Positions 1 to 9,026 of a stretch of 50,744 bases of DNA are shown piece after piece; positions within the stretch are counted from its first letter, which is position 1, and every line of letters starts with the position of its first letter. The stretch is taken from the NCBI RefSeq assembly GCF_001485495.1, contig NZ_BCNF01000070.1, positions 1-50,744 on the forward strand, written 5' to 3'. This DNA is from Gordonia desulfuricans NBRC 100010 (lineage in GTDB: Bacteria > Actinomycetota > Actinomycetes > Mycobacteriales > Mycobacteriaceae). A model generated the notes under the pieces. It had not been told where the DNA came from. It saw nothing but the letters and a program-made list of their open reading frames with translations, and made no database searches. The position numbers were made by a program, and so were the translations under genes.

Positions 1-41
1 CCGGGACCGAGCTCGACACGCCTCGTCGCTACGCTCCTCAT

Positions 42-78
42 CGGCCCAATCATCAACTCATGGTTGATGATTGGGCCG
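42..78 (-). terminator. Hairpin terminator downstream of fgd
   Basis: Perfect inverted repeat with 16-bp arms (42-57 and 63-78) and a 5-nt loop, starting 5 nt beyond the fgd stop codon on the minus strand. There is no U-tract, as is common for hairpin terminators in high-GC actinobacteria. Bases 1-41 hold no gene that I can see. Confidence 0.6.
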
Positions 79-83
79 GGAAC

Positions 84-1106
84 TCACGAAGCCGGAGTCA
101 GCTTGCGCAGGCGCGGCGCCAGATCCGACTCGAAATTCTCCAAGAACCGACGCTGATCATGCCCCGGCGCATGAAACACCAGATGATTCAAACCCGCATC
201 CGTATAAAACTTCACCTTCTCCACCGCCTCATCCGGATCCGAAGCCACAATCCACCGCTTCGCCACCTGCTCGATCGGCAACTCATCAGCCAACCGCTCC
301 ATCTCCACCGAACTGTTCACCGAATGCTTCTGCTCCGGCGTCAACGACAACGGCGCCCAAAACCGCGTATTCTCCAACGCCAACTGCGGATCCGGATCAT
401 ACGAGATCTTGATCTCGATCATCCGATCGATCGCACCGAAATCACGACCAACCTTCTCCGCACCCTCCTTCACCGCCGGAATCAACTTCTCCTGATACAA
501 CTCCGCACCCTTACCCGACGTACAGATGAACCCATCCCCCGCACGACCGGCATACCGCGCCACCACCGGACCACCCGCAGCCACATACACCGGAATCGCC
601 TGCTCCGGAACGTCATACATATACGCACCCTGCGTGCGGTAATACTCACCGTCGAAGTTCACCTCCGCACCCGTCCACAACTCACGCATCAACGCAATCG
701 ACTCACGCAACCGCGCAAACCGCTCCTTGAACTCCGGCCACTCCCCCTGAAAACCCGTCGCATACTCGTTGAGCGCCTCACCGGTACCCACACCCAACAT
801 CACCCGCCCCGGATACAAACACCCCATCGTCGCGAACGCCTGCGCAATCACCGCCGGGTTGTACCGAAACGTCGGAGTCATCACCGACGTCCCCATCTGC
901 ACCCGCGACGTCCGCTCACCCACCGCAGCCATCCACGCCAACGAGAACGGCGCATGCCCACCGTTGTGCCGCCACGGCTGGAAATGATCACTCACCGCCA
1001 CCGAATCCATGCCACGTTCCTCGGCCGCCACCGCGATCTCCACCAACTCACGCGGATCGAACTGCTCCGCCGACGCCTTGAAACCGAGCTTCAACTGCTG
1101 GGACAT
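84..1106 (-). CDS. fgd: F420-dependent glucose-6-phosphate dehydrogenase
   Basis: Oxidises glucose-6-phosphate to 6-phosphogluconolactone while reducing the deazaflavin cofactor F420, and so supplies F420H2 to cytosolic F420-dependent reductases. The 340-residue product is a luciferase-like TIM barrel that matches M. tuberculosis Fgd1 nearly end to end from memory. It keeps the residues known for the family: Asp40-His41 and Trp45 in VSDHFQPW, and Glu110 in [10 protein letters not shown]. The start is supported by a purine-rich GTGAGGTGGCGAG stretch just before ATG. It is transcribed away from the ABC exporter and ends at a hairpin. F420H2 is linked to redox-stress tolerance in mycobacteria, which fits the SoxR-like operator next door, although that link is inference. 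Confidence 0.97.
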   Translation of the reverse strand: MSQQLKLGFKASAEQFDPRELVEIAVAAEERGMDSVAVSDHFQPWRHNGGHAPFSLAWMAAVGERTSRVQMGTSVMTPTFRYNPAVIAQAFATMGCLYPGRVMLGVGTGEALNEYATGFQGEWPEFKERFARLRESIALMRELWTGAEVNFDGEYYRTQGAYMYDVPEQAIPVYVAAGGPVVARYAGRAGDGFICTSGKGAELYQEKLIPAVKEGAEKVGRDFGAIDRMIEIKISYDPDPQLALENTRFWAPLSLTPEQKHSVNSSVEMERLADELPIEQVAKRWIVASDPDEAVEKVKFYTDAGLNHLVFHAPGHDQRRFLENFESDLAPRLRKLTPAS

Positions 1107-1238
1107 CTCGCCACCTCACTGCCGGGCCACCGGCCGTCACCGTTCACATTCCTGCTCATTGCATCTGGAAACCAACCTACTCACCGGTGCCGCACACGTC
1201 AGGCCCGGGATATGGCGGACGCCACCCCGAATCTCGAC

Positions 1239-1269
1239 TAGACCTCAAGTTCACTTGAAGTCCTACGCT
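1239..1269 (+). promoter_or_regulatory. SoxR-like operator inside a 19-bp-spaced promoter
   Basis: Bases 1243-1260 read CCTCAAGTTCACTTGAAG, matching the classical SoxR box CCTCAAGTTAACTTGAGG at 16 of 18 positions. The surroundings match too: a -35-like TAGACC at 1239-1244, a -10-like TACGCT at 1264-1269 and a 19-bp spacer filled by the operator. That over-long spacer is the hallmark of MerR-family activated promoters such as E. coli soxS. Transcription would begin at or near the ATG at 1276. No soxR gene lies in the window. Confidence 0.75.
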
Positions 1270-1275
1270 GGTCGC

Positions 1276-3183
1276 ATGAGCATGGAATCGGTGGCCTGGG
1301 ACGTCATGTACAAGTCGATGACCTCCCCGGATGGCACCGCGCACGGACAGCAGGACCGGCGCGTCACCCTGCGCAGGATCGCCGGATTCGCCCGCCCGCA
1401 CGTGCGACGGATCGTCGTCTTCCTCGCCTTGTCGGTGACCACCGCGGTTCTCACGGTGGTCACCCCTCTGCTGGCCGGGCATGTGGTCAACCTGATCACC
1501 GAGCAGGATTCCGCGGCGGCCGGCGCGATCGCCGGGTTCGCCGCGCTGATCGCGGTGATCGCCGTCGCCGAGGCCGCGGCGTCCATCGTGACCCGATGGT
1601 TGTCGGCGAACATCGGCGAGGGCCTGATCCTCGATCTGCGGCGCGCGGTGTTCGACCATGTGCAGCGGATGCCGGTCGCGTTCTTCACCCGCACCCGCAC
1701 CGGCGCACTGGTGAGCCGGCTCAACAACGACGTGATCGGCGCACAGCGCGCGTTCAGCGACACGTTGTCGGGAGTGGTGTCGAATGCGGTGACCCTGGCC
1801 CTGACCCTCGGCGTGATGATCGCGATCAGCTGGCAGATCACCATCCTCGCCCTGGTCCTGCTTCCGGTGTTCGTGCTGCCCGCGCGGCGGCTGGGTCATC
1901 GGATGGCCGCGCTGTCCCGGGAGGCCGCCGAACACAATGCGCGGATGTCGACGCAGATGACCGAACGGTTCTCCGCACCCGGCGCCACCCTGGTGAAACT
2001 GTTCGGCCGCCCCGAGGTCGAGTCGGCCGAGTTCACCTCGCGTGCGGACCGGGTGCGCGACATCGGCGTCCGCCGGGCGATGCTCGAGACGGTCTTCATG
2101 ACCGCGCTGACCCTGGTGTCGGCGCTCGCGCTGGCACTGGTCTACGGCCTCGGCGGCTGGCTGGCCGTGCACCAGCATCTGTCCGCCGGCGCTGTCGTCT
2201 CGTTGGCCCTGTTGCTGACCCGGATGTATGCGCCGCTGACCGCGCTGGCCAACGCCCGCGTCGAGATCATGAGCGCGCTGGTGTCGTTCGAGCGGGTCTT
2301 CGAGGTGCTCGACCTCGAGCCCCTGATCGCCGACGCACCCGACGCCGTCGACGTCCCGAATCCCGAGGCCGGGGTGTCGGTGCGCTTCGACGACGTCGAC
2401 TTCGCCTACCCGTCGGCCGACAAGGTCTCTCTGGCGTCACTGGAGGAGGTGGCACAGCTGGACAGCCGGGGCGGCCAACAGGTGCTGCACCACATCGACC
2501 TCGATGTCCCCGCCGGACACATGGTGGCCCTGGTCGGCAGTTCCGGTGCAGGCAAGTCGACGATCGCCTCGCTCGCCACCCGCCTCTACGACGTCGACTC
2601 CGGTGCGGTGCGGCTCAACGGGATCGACGTCCGCGACCTCACGTCGGCATCGGTGCACCGCACCGTCGGTCTGGTCACCCAGGACGGGCACCTCTTCCAC
2701 GACACCGTGCGCGCCAATCTGGCCCTGGCCGCGCCGGATGCCACCGACGAGCAGGTCTGGGATGCGTTGCGCCGAGCGCGTCTGGCGGACCTGGTCGAAT
2801 CCCTGCCGGACGGGCTCGACACCGTCGTCGGCGAGCGCGGTTACCGCCTGTCCGGCGGTGAACGCCAGCGCATGACGATCGCCCGCCTGCTGCTGGCCCG
2901 CCCGGCGGTGGTGATCCTGGACGAGGCCACCGCACATCTGGACTCGACGTCGGAGGCCGCCGTGCAGGAGGCCCTGGCCGAGGCATTGGCGGGGCGGACG
3001 TCGATCGTGATCGCACACCGTCTGTCGACGATCCGGGCGGCCGACGAGATCGCCGTGATCGAGGCCGGTCGCGTCGTCGAACGCGGTGACCACGCCACCC
3101 TGCTCGCCCATGGTGGACGGTATGCCCAGCTCTACCGCACCCAGTTCGGGGCCGACGACGATCCGGAGGCACTGACCGCGTGA
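1276..3183 (+). CDS. ABC transporter, fused permease and ATPase (MdlB/MsbA-type exporter half)
   Basis: A 635-residue ABC exporter subunit. An N-terminal six-helix transmembrane domain (about residues 40-330) is followed by an ATPase domain with Walker A GSSGAGKST near 421, signature LSGGERQRM, Walker B VVILDEATAHLD and the H-loop AHRLST. A short insertion (about residues 385-400) sits just after the A-loop tyrosine. It is probably a homodimeric multidrug or lipid exporter, since no partner half-transporter lies beside it. The ATG at 1276 is preferred over upstream in-frame starts because a -10 box lies exactly 6 nt before it, implying a leaderless transcript, and because upstream sequence is non-coding in style. 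The SoxR-like operator suggests induction by redox-cycling compounds. The substrate cannot be read from sequence. Confidence 0.9.
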   Translation: MSMESVAWDVMYKSMTSPDGTAHGQQDRRVTLRRIAGFARPHVRRIVVFLALSVTTAVLTVVTPLLAGHVVNLITEQDSAAAGAIAGFAALIAVIAVAEAAASIVTRWLSANIGEGLILDLRRAVFDHVQRMPVAFFTRTRTGALVSRLNNDVIGAQRAFSDTLSGVVSNAVTLALTLGVMIAISWQITILALVLLPVFVLPARRLGHRMAALSREAAEHNARMSTQMTERFSAPGATLVKLFGRPEVESAEFTSRADRVRDIGVRRAMLETVFMTALTLVSALALALVYGLGGWLAVHQHLSAGAVVSLALLLTRMYAPLTALANARVEIMSALVSFERVFEVLDLEPLIADAPDAVDVPNPEAGVSVRFDDVDFAYPSADKVSLASLEEVAQLDSRGGQQVLHHIDLDVPAGHMVALVGSSGAGKSTIASLATRLYDVDSGAVRLNGIDVRDLTSASVHRTVGLVTQDGHLFHDTVRANLALAAPDATDEQVWDALRRARLADLVESLPDGLDTVVGERGYRLSGGERQRMTIARLLLARPAVVILDEATAHLDSTSEAAVQEALAEALAGRTSIVIAHRLSTIRAADEIAVIEAGRVVERGDHATLLAHGGRYAQLYRTQFGADDDPEALTA

Positions 3184-3239
3184 GACGCCGCCGACGACGG
3201 CCACCCGCCCACCTGCCCGATCACCGACCGGACGGCGAC

Positions 3240-3491
3240 CTACCGGTCGTCGTCGTCCTCGTCGTCGTCGAGCGGACGGGGCGGCGTGAGCTTGGCCTTG
3301 CGGTAGGTCATCACCAGCATCGCGATGTTGACCACGATGAGCGCGATACCGAGCGCAACCCACAGCCACCGGCCGTCGCGCCACCACGTATAGGTGAGGA
3401 ATCCGACGCAGACCATCAGGATGATCGCGCCGACGGTCACCATCATCCGGGAGAACCCCTGGGCGGTGCGCTGGAAATCATGGCTGGTCAT
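3240..3491 (-). CDS. Small two-helix membrane protein with acidic tail
   Basis: An 83-residue protein with two hydrophobic segments (about residues 17-35 and 43-62) and a strongly acidic end (DDDEDDDDR). The ATG at 3491 is chosen because AAAGGTGA lies just upstream; the longer reading to 3707 runs antisense-like through the DUF202 gene. It lies 56 nt after the DUF202 gene on the same strand and is probably the last gene of the esterase-DUF202 operon. It ends 56 nt from the convergent ABC exporter gene, with a weak 7-bp inverted repeat at 3225-3249 between or at their ends. I do not recognise the family; function unknown. Confidence 0.7.
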   Translation of the reverse strand: MTSHDFQRTAQGFSRMMVTVGAIILMVCVGFLTYTWWRDGRWLWVALGIALIVVNIAMLVMTYRKAKLTPPRPLDDDEDDDDR

Positions 3492-3547
3492 CGGATCACC
3501 TTTCGCCGGGCCCCCGGACCACTCGCCGCAAGCACTTCGCCACCGCC

Positions 3548-3928
3548 TCAGTTCTGGACAACGATCGAGATCGCCAACGCGATCGACACCATCACTATGG
3601 CAGCGACCACGAACAGCACCGGCGACGGCCCCGGCATCGGACCGCCCTCGCGCAGCACCCGGTCGGTCCGGCGCCACCGCACCACACCCAGAACGGCCAC
3701 CGCACACCCCACCGCCACCATGATCAGGCCGAGGGTGCTCTCCAGCAGGGAACTGGTGATGTCGGGGGCGATGTAGACCACCGCGACGCCACCGGCGATG
3801 AAACCCAGAGCGGTACGAATCCAGGCCAGGAAGGTCCGCTCGTTGGCGAGTGTGAAGCGGGCATCCGGGGCGCCGGTCACCGTCGGGACGTGCTCGGGGT
3901 CAGCCGGCCCACTGGCTCTTTCGCTCAT
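3548..3928 (-). CDS. DUF202 (YidH-type) membrane protein
   Basis: A 126-residue protein with the DUF202 signature LANERTFLAWIRTAL at about residues 27-41, followed by three hydrophobic helices (about 42-58, 63-83 and 102-124). DUF202 proteins are small inner-membrane proteins of unknown function. The start codon lies inside the 3' end of the esterase gene (29-nt overlap), so translational coupling in one operon is likely. Confidence 0.85.
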   Translation of the reverse strand: MSERASGPADPEHVPTVTGAPDARFTLANERTFLAWIRTALGFIAGGVAVVYIAPDITSSLLESTLGLIMVAVGCAVAVLGVVRWRRTDRVLREGGPMPGPSPVLFVVAAIVMVSIALAISIVVQN

Positions 3929-4874
3929 CGGCGTCCTTGGCCTCTCGTATCGCGCGACCGGCGAAGGCCGCCGACGCCTCGATCGCCTCCATCGTCTCGC
4001 GATGATGTGACCCGAAGACGGGGAACGCGTGGACCTGCCAAGAATAACTGTGGGCGACGGCCTCGACCCCCGCCTCGTCGAGTTCCTCGACCAGCGCGAT
4101 CACGTCCGGTTCGAGCATCTCGTTCTCGGCGGTGATCAGGATGGTTGGCGGGAAGATCGCGGGCTCGAGGTCACCGATCCGGCGTACCCCGGCCAGCTGC
4201 AGCGGGCCACGGTCGAAGGCCGGTGCGAGCTCGGCCATCTTGGCCTTGGGCAGGTAGGCGTCGGAGCGGCTGCATCGGTCCGGATGCGATCCCAGGTCGA
4301 GATCGAGCAGCGGCGAGAACCCGACGAAGGCGACCGGCGCGGGCAGCCCCTGCGCGACGGCACCCTCGATCACCTTCGCGGCGAGGAACCCGCCGGCCGA
4401 ATCCCCGGCGACCACCACGCGACGGTATCCGCGCTCGGTGATCAGTTCCCGGTACGCCGACAGCGCATCGGCCACCGAGGTGCCCACACCGGCGGCCGGG
4501 AGCTGCCGGTAGACCAGCGAGAACACCGGGACCTCGCACTTCTGCGACATCCGGGCGGCGATCGACCTGTGCGTACCGACCCCACCCACGACGAAGGCTC
4601 CGCCGTGCAGGTAGAGGATCGCGGTGTCGGGATCGCGACGCGACGGCCCGGTGGGCAGGATCAACTCGGCCGGACGGTCGCCGAGCTCGATCTGCTCGCG
4701 CACCACCCGGCGCGGTTTGGGACCGACCGCGAACATCCGGTCGATCAGGAACAGTCCGGCCATCCCGGACCGGTTGAGCGGCCACAACGACAGCAACGGC
4801 TTGAGGAACAGCCGGCTCCCGACCCAGATCGGGTACGAACCGAGGCTGGGCTTGCGGTGGTGAACGACGGGCAT
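3900..4874 (-). CDS. Alpha/beta hydrolase, hormone-sensitive-lipase-like esterase
   Basis: A 324-residue family IV esterase/lipase (LipH/LipN-like in mycobacterial naming). The oxyanion-hole motif HGGAF starts at residue 90, the nucleophile Ser159 sits in GDSAGG, and His282 in WQVHAFPVF is the probable catalytic histidine. The acid is expected in AENEMLEPD near 249-257, where Glu252 seems to stand in place of the usual Asp; that alignment is by eye. A purine-rich GGGAGGGGGCG stretch precedes the ATG at 4874. It heads an operon with DUF202 and a small membrane protein, and is divergent from the Pls-like synthetase, with a 24-bp palindrome between them. Substrate unknown. Confidence 0.9.
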   Translation of the reverse strand: MPVVHHRKPSLGSYPIWVGSRLFLKPLLSLWPLNRSGMAGLFLIDRMFAVGPKPRRVVREQIELGDRPAELILPTGPSRRDPDTAILYLHGGAFVVGGVGTHRSIAARMSQKCEVPVFSLVYRQLPAAGVGTSVADALSAYRELITERGYRRVVVAGDSAGGFLAAKVIEGAVAQGLPAPVAFVGFSPLLDLDLGSHPDRCSRSDAYLPKAKMAELAPAFDRGPLQLAGVRRIGDLEPAIFPPTILITAENEMLEPDVIALVEELDEAGVEAVAHSYSWQVHAFPVFGSHHRETMEAIEASAAFAGRAIREAKDADERKSQWAG

Positions 4875-4913
4875 GATCGCCCCCTCCCTGATCTCGTCAC
4901 CTCACACGAGCTT

Positions 4914-4937
4914 CCGGTGTAAGTGAACCTACACCGG
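4914..4937. promoter_or_regulatory. 24-bp palindromic operator candidate between esterase and Pls-like gene
   Basis: Perfect 8-bp arms CCGGTGTA and TACACCGG flank an 8-nt centre (AGTGAACC). The site is 40 bp upstream of the esterase ATG on the minus strand and about 138 bp upstream of the probable Pls-like start. Size and symmetry fit a TetR or other dimeric repressor. No regulator gene is adjacent. Confidence 0.5.
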
Positions 4938-5075
4938 ACCCGCGGCCCCGACGGTCGATACCGAGATCGCCGCGCAGGATCTCACCGGACGGCGAAAACT
5001 AGACGAGTACGACACCTGACGTTCACCCGTGCCATGGCCGACAGTCGAGTACGGCGGGATATATTTCACGTTCCT

Positions 5076-8000
5076 ATGTTCGAGAAAACGGTGGTGAGTG
5101 TGGAAATCCCAGCACAGTTCTTGCTGTCGGCGCACGCCAGTGCGCCACGCACGTTGTGTGACGTTCTCGATGACACTGCCGCCCGACATCCCGATGCCCC
5201 GGCCGTCGACGACGGCGAGGTGGTCCTGAGCTATGCGCAGCTGCTCGCGGTGATCCGCCGCGGCGCCGACCGCCTCAACGACATCGGGGTCCGCCGCGGC
5301 AGCCGCGTCGGCATCCGCATGCCGTCGGGGACGCGGCATCTCTACACCGCGATCCTGTCGACGATCTACGCCGGCGCCGCCTACGTCCCGGTGGACGCCG
5401 ACGACCCCGACGAACGCGCCGAGCTGGTCTTCGGCGAGGCCGACATCGATGCCCTGATCGACGCCGACGGCATCCATCCGACCGGGCCGAAACCCACCGA
5501 TCTCGAGGTATCCCAGGCCTCGTCGGATGAGGCGGCCACGCGTCCGACCATCGCCGAGGACGCGTGGATCATCTTCACCTCCGGGTCCACCGGCACCCCC
5601 AAGGGTGTGGCGGTGACCCACCGCAACGCCGCCGCATTCGTCGACGCCGAGGCCCTGCTGTTCCTGCAGGACGATCCGATCGGCCCCGGCGACCGGGTGC
5701 TGGCCGGGCTGTCGGTGGCCTTCGACGCCTCCTGTGAGGAGATGTGGCTGGCCTGGCGCAACGGCGCGTGCCTGGTCCCCGCCCCGCGCTCGCTGGTGCG
5801 CAGCGGTATGGACCTGGGGCCATGGCTGGTGCAGCGGGACATCTCGGTGGTGTCGACCGTCCCGACGCTGGCGTCGCTGTGGCCGTCGGAGGCCCTGGAG
5901 GCGGTCCGGCTGCTCATCTTCGGCGGCGAGGCCTGCCCGCCGGAACTCGCCGACCGTCTGGCCGTCGAGGACCGTGAGGTGTGGAACACCTATGGCCCCA
6001 CCGAGGCCACCGTCGTCGCCTGTGCCGCCCCGCTGGGTGGTCCCGGACCGGTACGGATCGGTCTGCCGCTCGTCGGCTGGGACCTGGCCGTCGTCGACGG
6101 GGAGGGCCGGCCGGTCGCCGAGGGCGAGATCGGTGAACTGATCATCGGCGGCGTCGGCCTGGCGCACTACCTGGATCCGGCCAAGGACGCCGAGAAGTAC
6201 GCCCCGATGCCCACCCTGGGCTGGGAGCGCGCCTACCGCAGCGGCGACCTGGTGCGGCTGGAGGCCGAGGGTCTGGTCTTCCAGGGTCGCGCCGACGACC
6301 AGGTGAAGGTCGGTGGCCGGCGGATCGAGCTCGGCGAGATCGACAACGCCCTGCAGAACCTGCCCGGGGTGTCCGGGGCGGCCGCCGCGGTCCGCAAATC
6401 GGCCGCAGGCAACAGTCTGCTGGTCGGCTATCTGGTGTCGGCCGACCCCGCCTTCGACGTCGACGCCGCCCACCGCAGCCTGACCCAGCAGCTGCCCGCA
6501 CCGATGGTGCCGCGGTTGGCGCTGGTCGATGAGCTGCCCACCCGCACCTCCGGCAAGGTCGACCGCAATGCGCTGCCGTGGCCGCTGCCCGGCTCGGCGG
6601 CCACCGTCGAGGCCGCCGACGACCTGACCGGTACCGAGCAGTGGCTGGCGGAGCGCTGGACCGACGTCCTGGGCGTCACCGTCACCAGCGACGAGGCCGA
6701 CTTCTTCACCGAGGGCGGCGGCTCGCTGGCCGCCGCACAGCTGGTCACCGCCCTGCGCGAGCGGTATCCGCAGATCACCGTCGCCGACCTCTACGACCAT
6801 CCGCGCCTGGGATCGCTCGCCGAGATGCTCGACGCGGTGGCCCCGACGACGGTCGTCGAGGAACGCATCGTCACCCCCACCCCGGCCCGGACCGGGCTGA
6901 TCCAGATCCTGCTGTCGGTGCCGCTGACCACGCTCACCGGCCTGCAGTGGGCCACCTGGCTCGGCGTGGCCAACAACGTCGGCGCCTGGATCGCCGACCG
7001 CCTCGACGTGTCGGTGCCGTGGCTGATCGAGGTCGACTGGTGGATCGTGCTGGTCGCATTCCTGGTGTTCATCACCCCGCCCGGCCGGATGGCGATCGCC
7101 GCGGTCGGCGCCCGCCTGCTGTTGCGTGGCGTGACACCCGGTGACCACCCGCGCGGCGGATCGGTGCATCTGCGGCTGTGGGTTGCCGAGCGTCTGCTCG
7201 ACGCCTCCGGTGCGGCCAACATCTCCGGCGCACCCTGGATGATCTACCTGGCCCGCGCGCTGGGCGCCTCGATCGGCAAGGGTGTGGACCTGCACACCAT
7301 CCCGCCGGTCACCGGCATGCTGACCGTCGGCGAGGGCGCCTCGGTGGAACCCGAGGTGGACCTGTCGGGCTGGTGGATCGACGGCGACGTCGTCCACATC
7401 GGCGAGGTCGTGATCAAACGTGGCGCGTCGGTGGGTGCCCGCTCGACCCTCGCGCCGGGCGCGGTGATCGGCCGCGACGCCGAGGTCTCCCCCGGATCGG
7501 CGGTCTTCGGACACGTCAAGAAGGAACAGCACTGGGCGGGGTCGCCGGCGGTCAAGGTCGGCAAAGCCGAACATCCCTGGCCCCAGCACCGTCCGGCCCG
7601 GCACAGCATGTGGGTGCCCATCTACGGACTGTCGTCGCTGCTGCTGGCCGCCATCCCGCTGATCTCGCTGGCCGTGGGCCTGGTGGTGATCGGGTCGTGG
7701 GCGTTGCGCGCCGACCGCCTGCGCGATGTCGGTCTGCGTGCGCTGGCCCTGATCCCCCCGGCCGCCATCGCCAGCCTGTTCGTGTTCGCGCTGATCACCG
7801 CGGTGCTGGTGCGGCTGCTGTCGTTGGGTCTGACCAAGGGCTATCACCCGGTGCGCTCGCGCGTCGGATGGCAGGTGTGGCTGACCGAACGCCTCCTCGA
7901 CTCCGCCCGCACCTACCTGTTCCCGCTGTATGCCAGCCTGCTGACGCCGGTCTGGTTCCGCATCCTGGGCGCCAAGGTCGGCAAGGGCACCGAGATCTCC

Positions 8001-8993
8001 ACCGCACTGATCCTGCCGAAGTTCACCACCATCGACGACGGGTCGTTCCTCGCCGACGACACCATGGTGGCCTCCTACGAACTCGGTGGCGGCTGGCTGC
8101 ACATCGACGACGCCAAGATCGGCAAGCGCTCGTTCCTGGGCAACTCCGGTATCACCGGCCCGGGACGCAAGGTCCCGAAGAACGGTCTGGTGGCAGTGCT
8201 GTCGGCGGCCCCGAACCGGGCGAAGTCGGGATCGAGCTGGCTGGGCAGCCCGCCTGTCCGCCTGCGCCGCACCGCCGCCGAGACCGACACCTCCCGCACC
8301 TTCGACCCGCCCACCGGGCTGAAGGTGGCGCGCGCGGTCATCGAGACGCTGCGCCTGATCCCGGTGATGGTGTCGTTCGGGCTGGGTATCTTCATGCTGC
8401 TGGGCCTGCAGTACATCGCCTCGCAGTCGGACTTCGTCGTCGCCGGGCTGGTCAGTGGCCTGCTGCTGCTGGTCGCCGGTGCTGCCGCCTGCTGTATCGC
8501 GGCCGCCGCGAAATGGCTGGTCGTCGGCCCGATCCGGGTCTCCGAGCATCCGCTGTGGAGTTCGTTCGTGTGGCGCAACGAGCTGTCGGATGCGTTCGTG
8601 GAGACCGTCGCCGCCCCCTGGTTCGCCAACGCGGCCACCGGTACCCCGATCCTCAACCTGTGGTTGCGCATGTTGGGCGCGACGATCGGCCGCGGTGTCT
8701 GGTGTGAGACCTACTGGCTGCCCGAGGCCGACCTGGTGACCCTCGGCGACGGCGCCAACGTACAGCGTGGCTGCGTGGTCCAGACCCACCTGTTCCACGA
8801 TCGCGTGATGGCCATCGATCGGGTGACCCTCGGCGCCGGTGCCACCCTCGGTCCGCACTGTGTGGCCTTGCCGGCGTCGGGTCTGGGCGAGTCGGCGACC
8901 GTCGGGCCGGCCTCGCTGGTGATGCGCGGTGACGTGGTGCCTGCGCACACCCGGTGGCAGGGCAACCCGATCGCCCCCTGGACGAAGCGCTGA
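5076..8993 (+). CDS. Pls-type membrane non-ribosomal peptide synthetase
   Basis: About 1305 residues. The order is that of epsilon-poly-L-lysine synthetase (Pls, about 1319 aa): adenylation domain (about 25-505; A3 IIFTSGSTGTPKGVAVTH, A5 NTYGPTEATV, A7 YRSGDLV, A8 GRADDQVKVGGRRIELGE, A10 Lys494 in TSGKVDRNAL), carrier domain with phosphopantetheine Ser550 in EGGGSLAAA, then six hydrophobic segments in three pairs, each followed by a hexapeptide-repeat acyltransferase-like domain. There is no condensation or thioesterase domain; in Pls the three C-terminal domains join the monomers. Asp217 is the alpha-amine anchor, and Glu221 falls at pocket position 239 (GrsA numbering), consistent with a basic substrate; this is inference. 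The start is uncertain: ATG 5076 follows TATATT at 5060-5065, but GTGs at 5091, 5094 and 5100 are possible. Confidence 0.9.
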   Translation: MFEKTVVSVEIPAQFLLSAHASAPRTLCDVLDDTAARHPDAPAVDDGEVVLSYAQLLAVIRRGADRLNDIGVRRGSRVGIRMPSGTRHLYTAILSTIYAGAAYVPVDADDPDERAELVFGEADIDALIDADGIHPTGPKPTDLEVSQASSDEAATRPTIAEDAWIIFTSGSTGTPKGVAVTHRNAAAFVDAEALLFLQDDPIGPGDRVLAGLSVAFDASCEEMWLAWRNGACLVPAPRSLVRSGMDLGPWLVQRDISVVSTVPTLASLWPSEALEAVRLLIFGGEACPPELADRLAVEDREVWNTYGPTEATVVACAAPLGGPGPVRIGLPLVGWDLAVVDGEGRPVAEGEIGELIIGGVGLAHYLDPAKDAEKYAPMPTLGWERAYRSGDLVRLEAEGLVFQGRADDQVKVGGRRIELGEIDNALQNLPGVSGAAAAVRKSAAGNSLLVGYLVSADPAFDVDAAHRSLTQQLPAPMVPRLALVDELPTRTSGKVDRNALPWPLPGSAATVEAADDLTGTEQWLAERWTDVLGVTVTSDEADFFTEGGGSLAAAQLVTALRERYPQITVADLYDHPRLGSLAEMLDAVAPTTVVEERIVTPTPARTGLIQILLSVPLTTLTGLQWATWLGVANNVGAWIADRLDVSVPWLIEVDWWIVLVAFLVFITPPGRMAIAAVGARLLLRGVTPGDHPRGGSVHLRLWVAERLLDASGAANISGAPWMIYLARALGASIGKGVDLHTIPPVTGMLTVGEGASVEPEVDLSGWWIDGDVVHIGEVVIKRGASVGARSTLAPGAVIGRDAEVSPGSAVFGHVKKEQHWAGSPAVKVGKAEHPWPQHRPARHSMWVPIYGLSSLLLAAIPLISLAVGLVVIGSWALRADRLRDVGLRALALIPPAAIASLFVFALITAVLVRLLSLGLTKGYHPVRSRVGWQVWLTERLLDSARTYLFPLYASLLTPVWFRILGAKVGKGTEISTALILPKFTTIDDGSFLADDTMVASYELGGGWLHIDDAKIGKRSFLGNSGITGPGRKVPKNGLVAVLSAAPNRAKSGSSWLGSPPVRLRRTAAETDTSRTFDPPTGLKVARAVIETLRLIPVMVSFGLGIFMLLGLQYIASQSDFVVAGLVSGLLLLVAGAAACCIAAAAKWLVVGPIRVSEHPLWSSFVWRNELSDAFVETVAAPWFANAATGTPILNLWLRMLGATIGRGVWCETYWLPEADLVTLGDGANVQRGCVVQTHLFHDRVMAIDRVTLGAGATLGPHCVALPASGLGESATVGPASLVMRGDVVPAHTRWQGNPIAPWTKR

Positions 8994-9026
8994 CGCGACG
9001 CGCGCAGGTGACGCCGACCGGGGCGG

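Noticed and set aside
21..40. Possible dispersed repeat beside the fgd terminator (CCTCGTCGCTACGCTCCTCA)
   Set aside because: The phrase feels familiar from related genomes, but no second copy was found in this window, so it cannot be supported here.
3225..3249. Terminator between the ABC exporter and the small membrane protein gene
   Set aside because: Only a 7-bp inverted repeat with an 11-nt loop; too weak to call.
4929..8948. A 1339-residue open frame antisense to the Pls-like gene
   Set aside because: It mirrors the codon structure of the synthetase, has Gln/Arg/Gly/His-rich composition and no recognisable domain; a GC-driven shadow.
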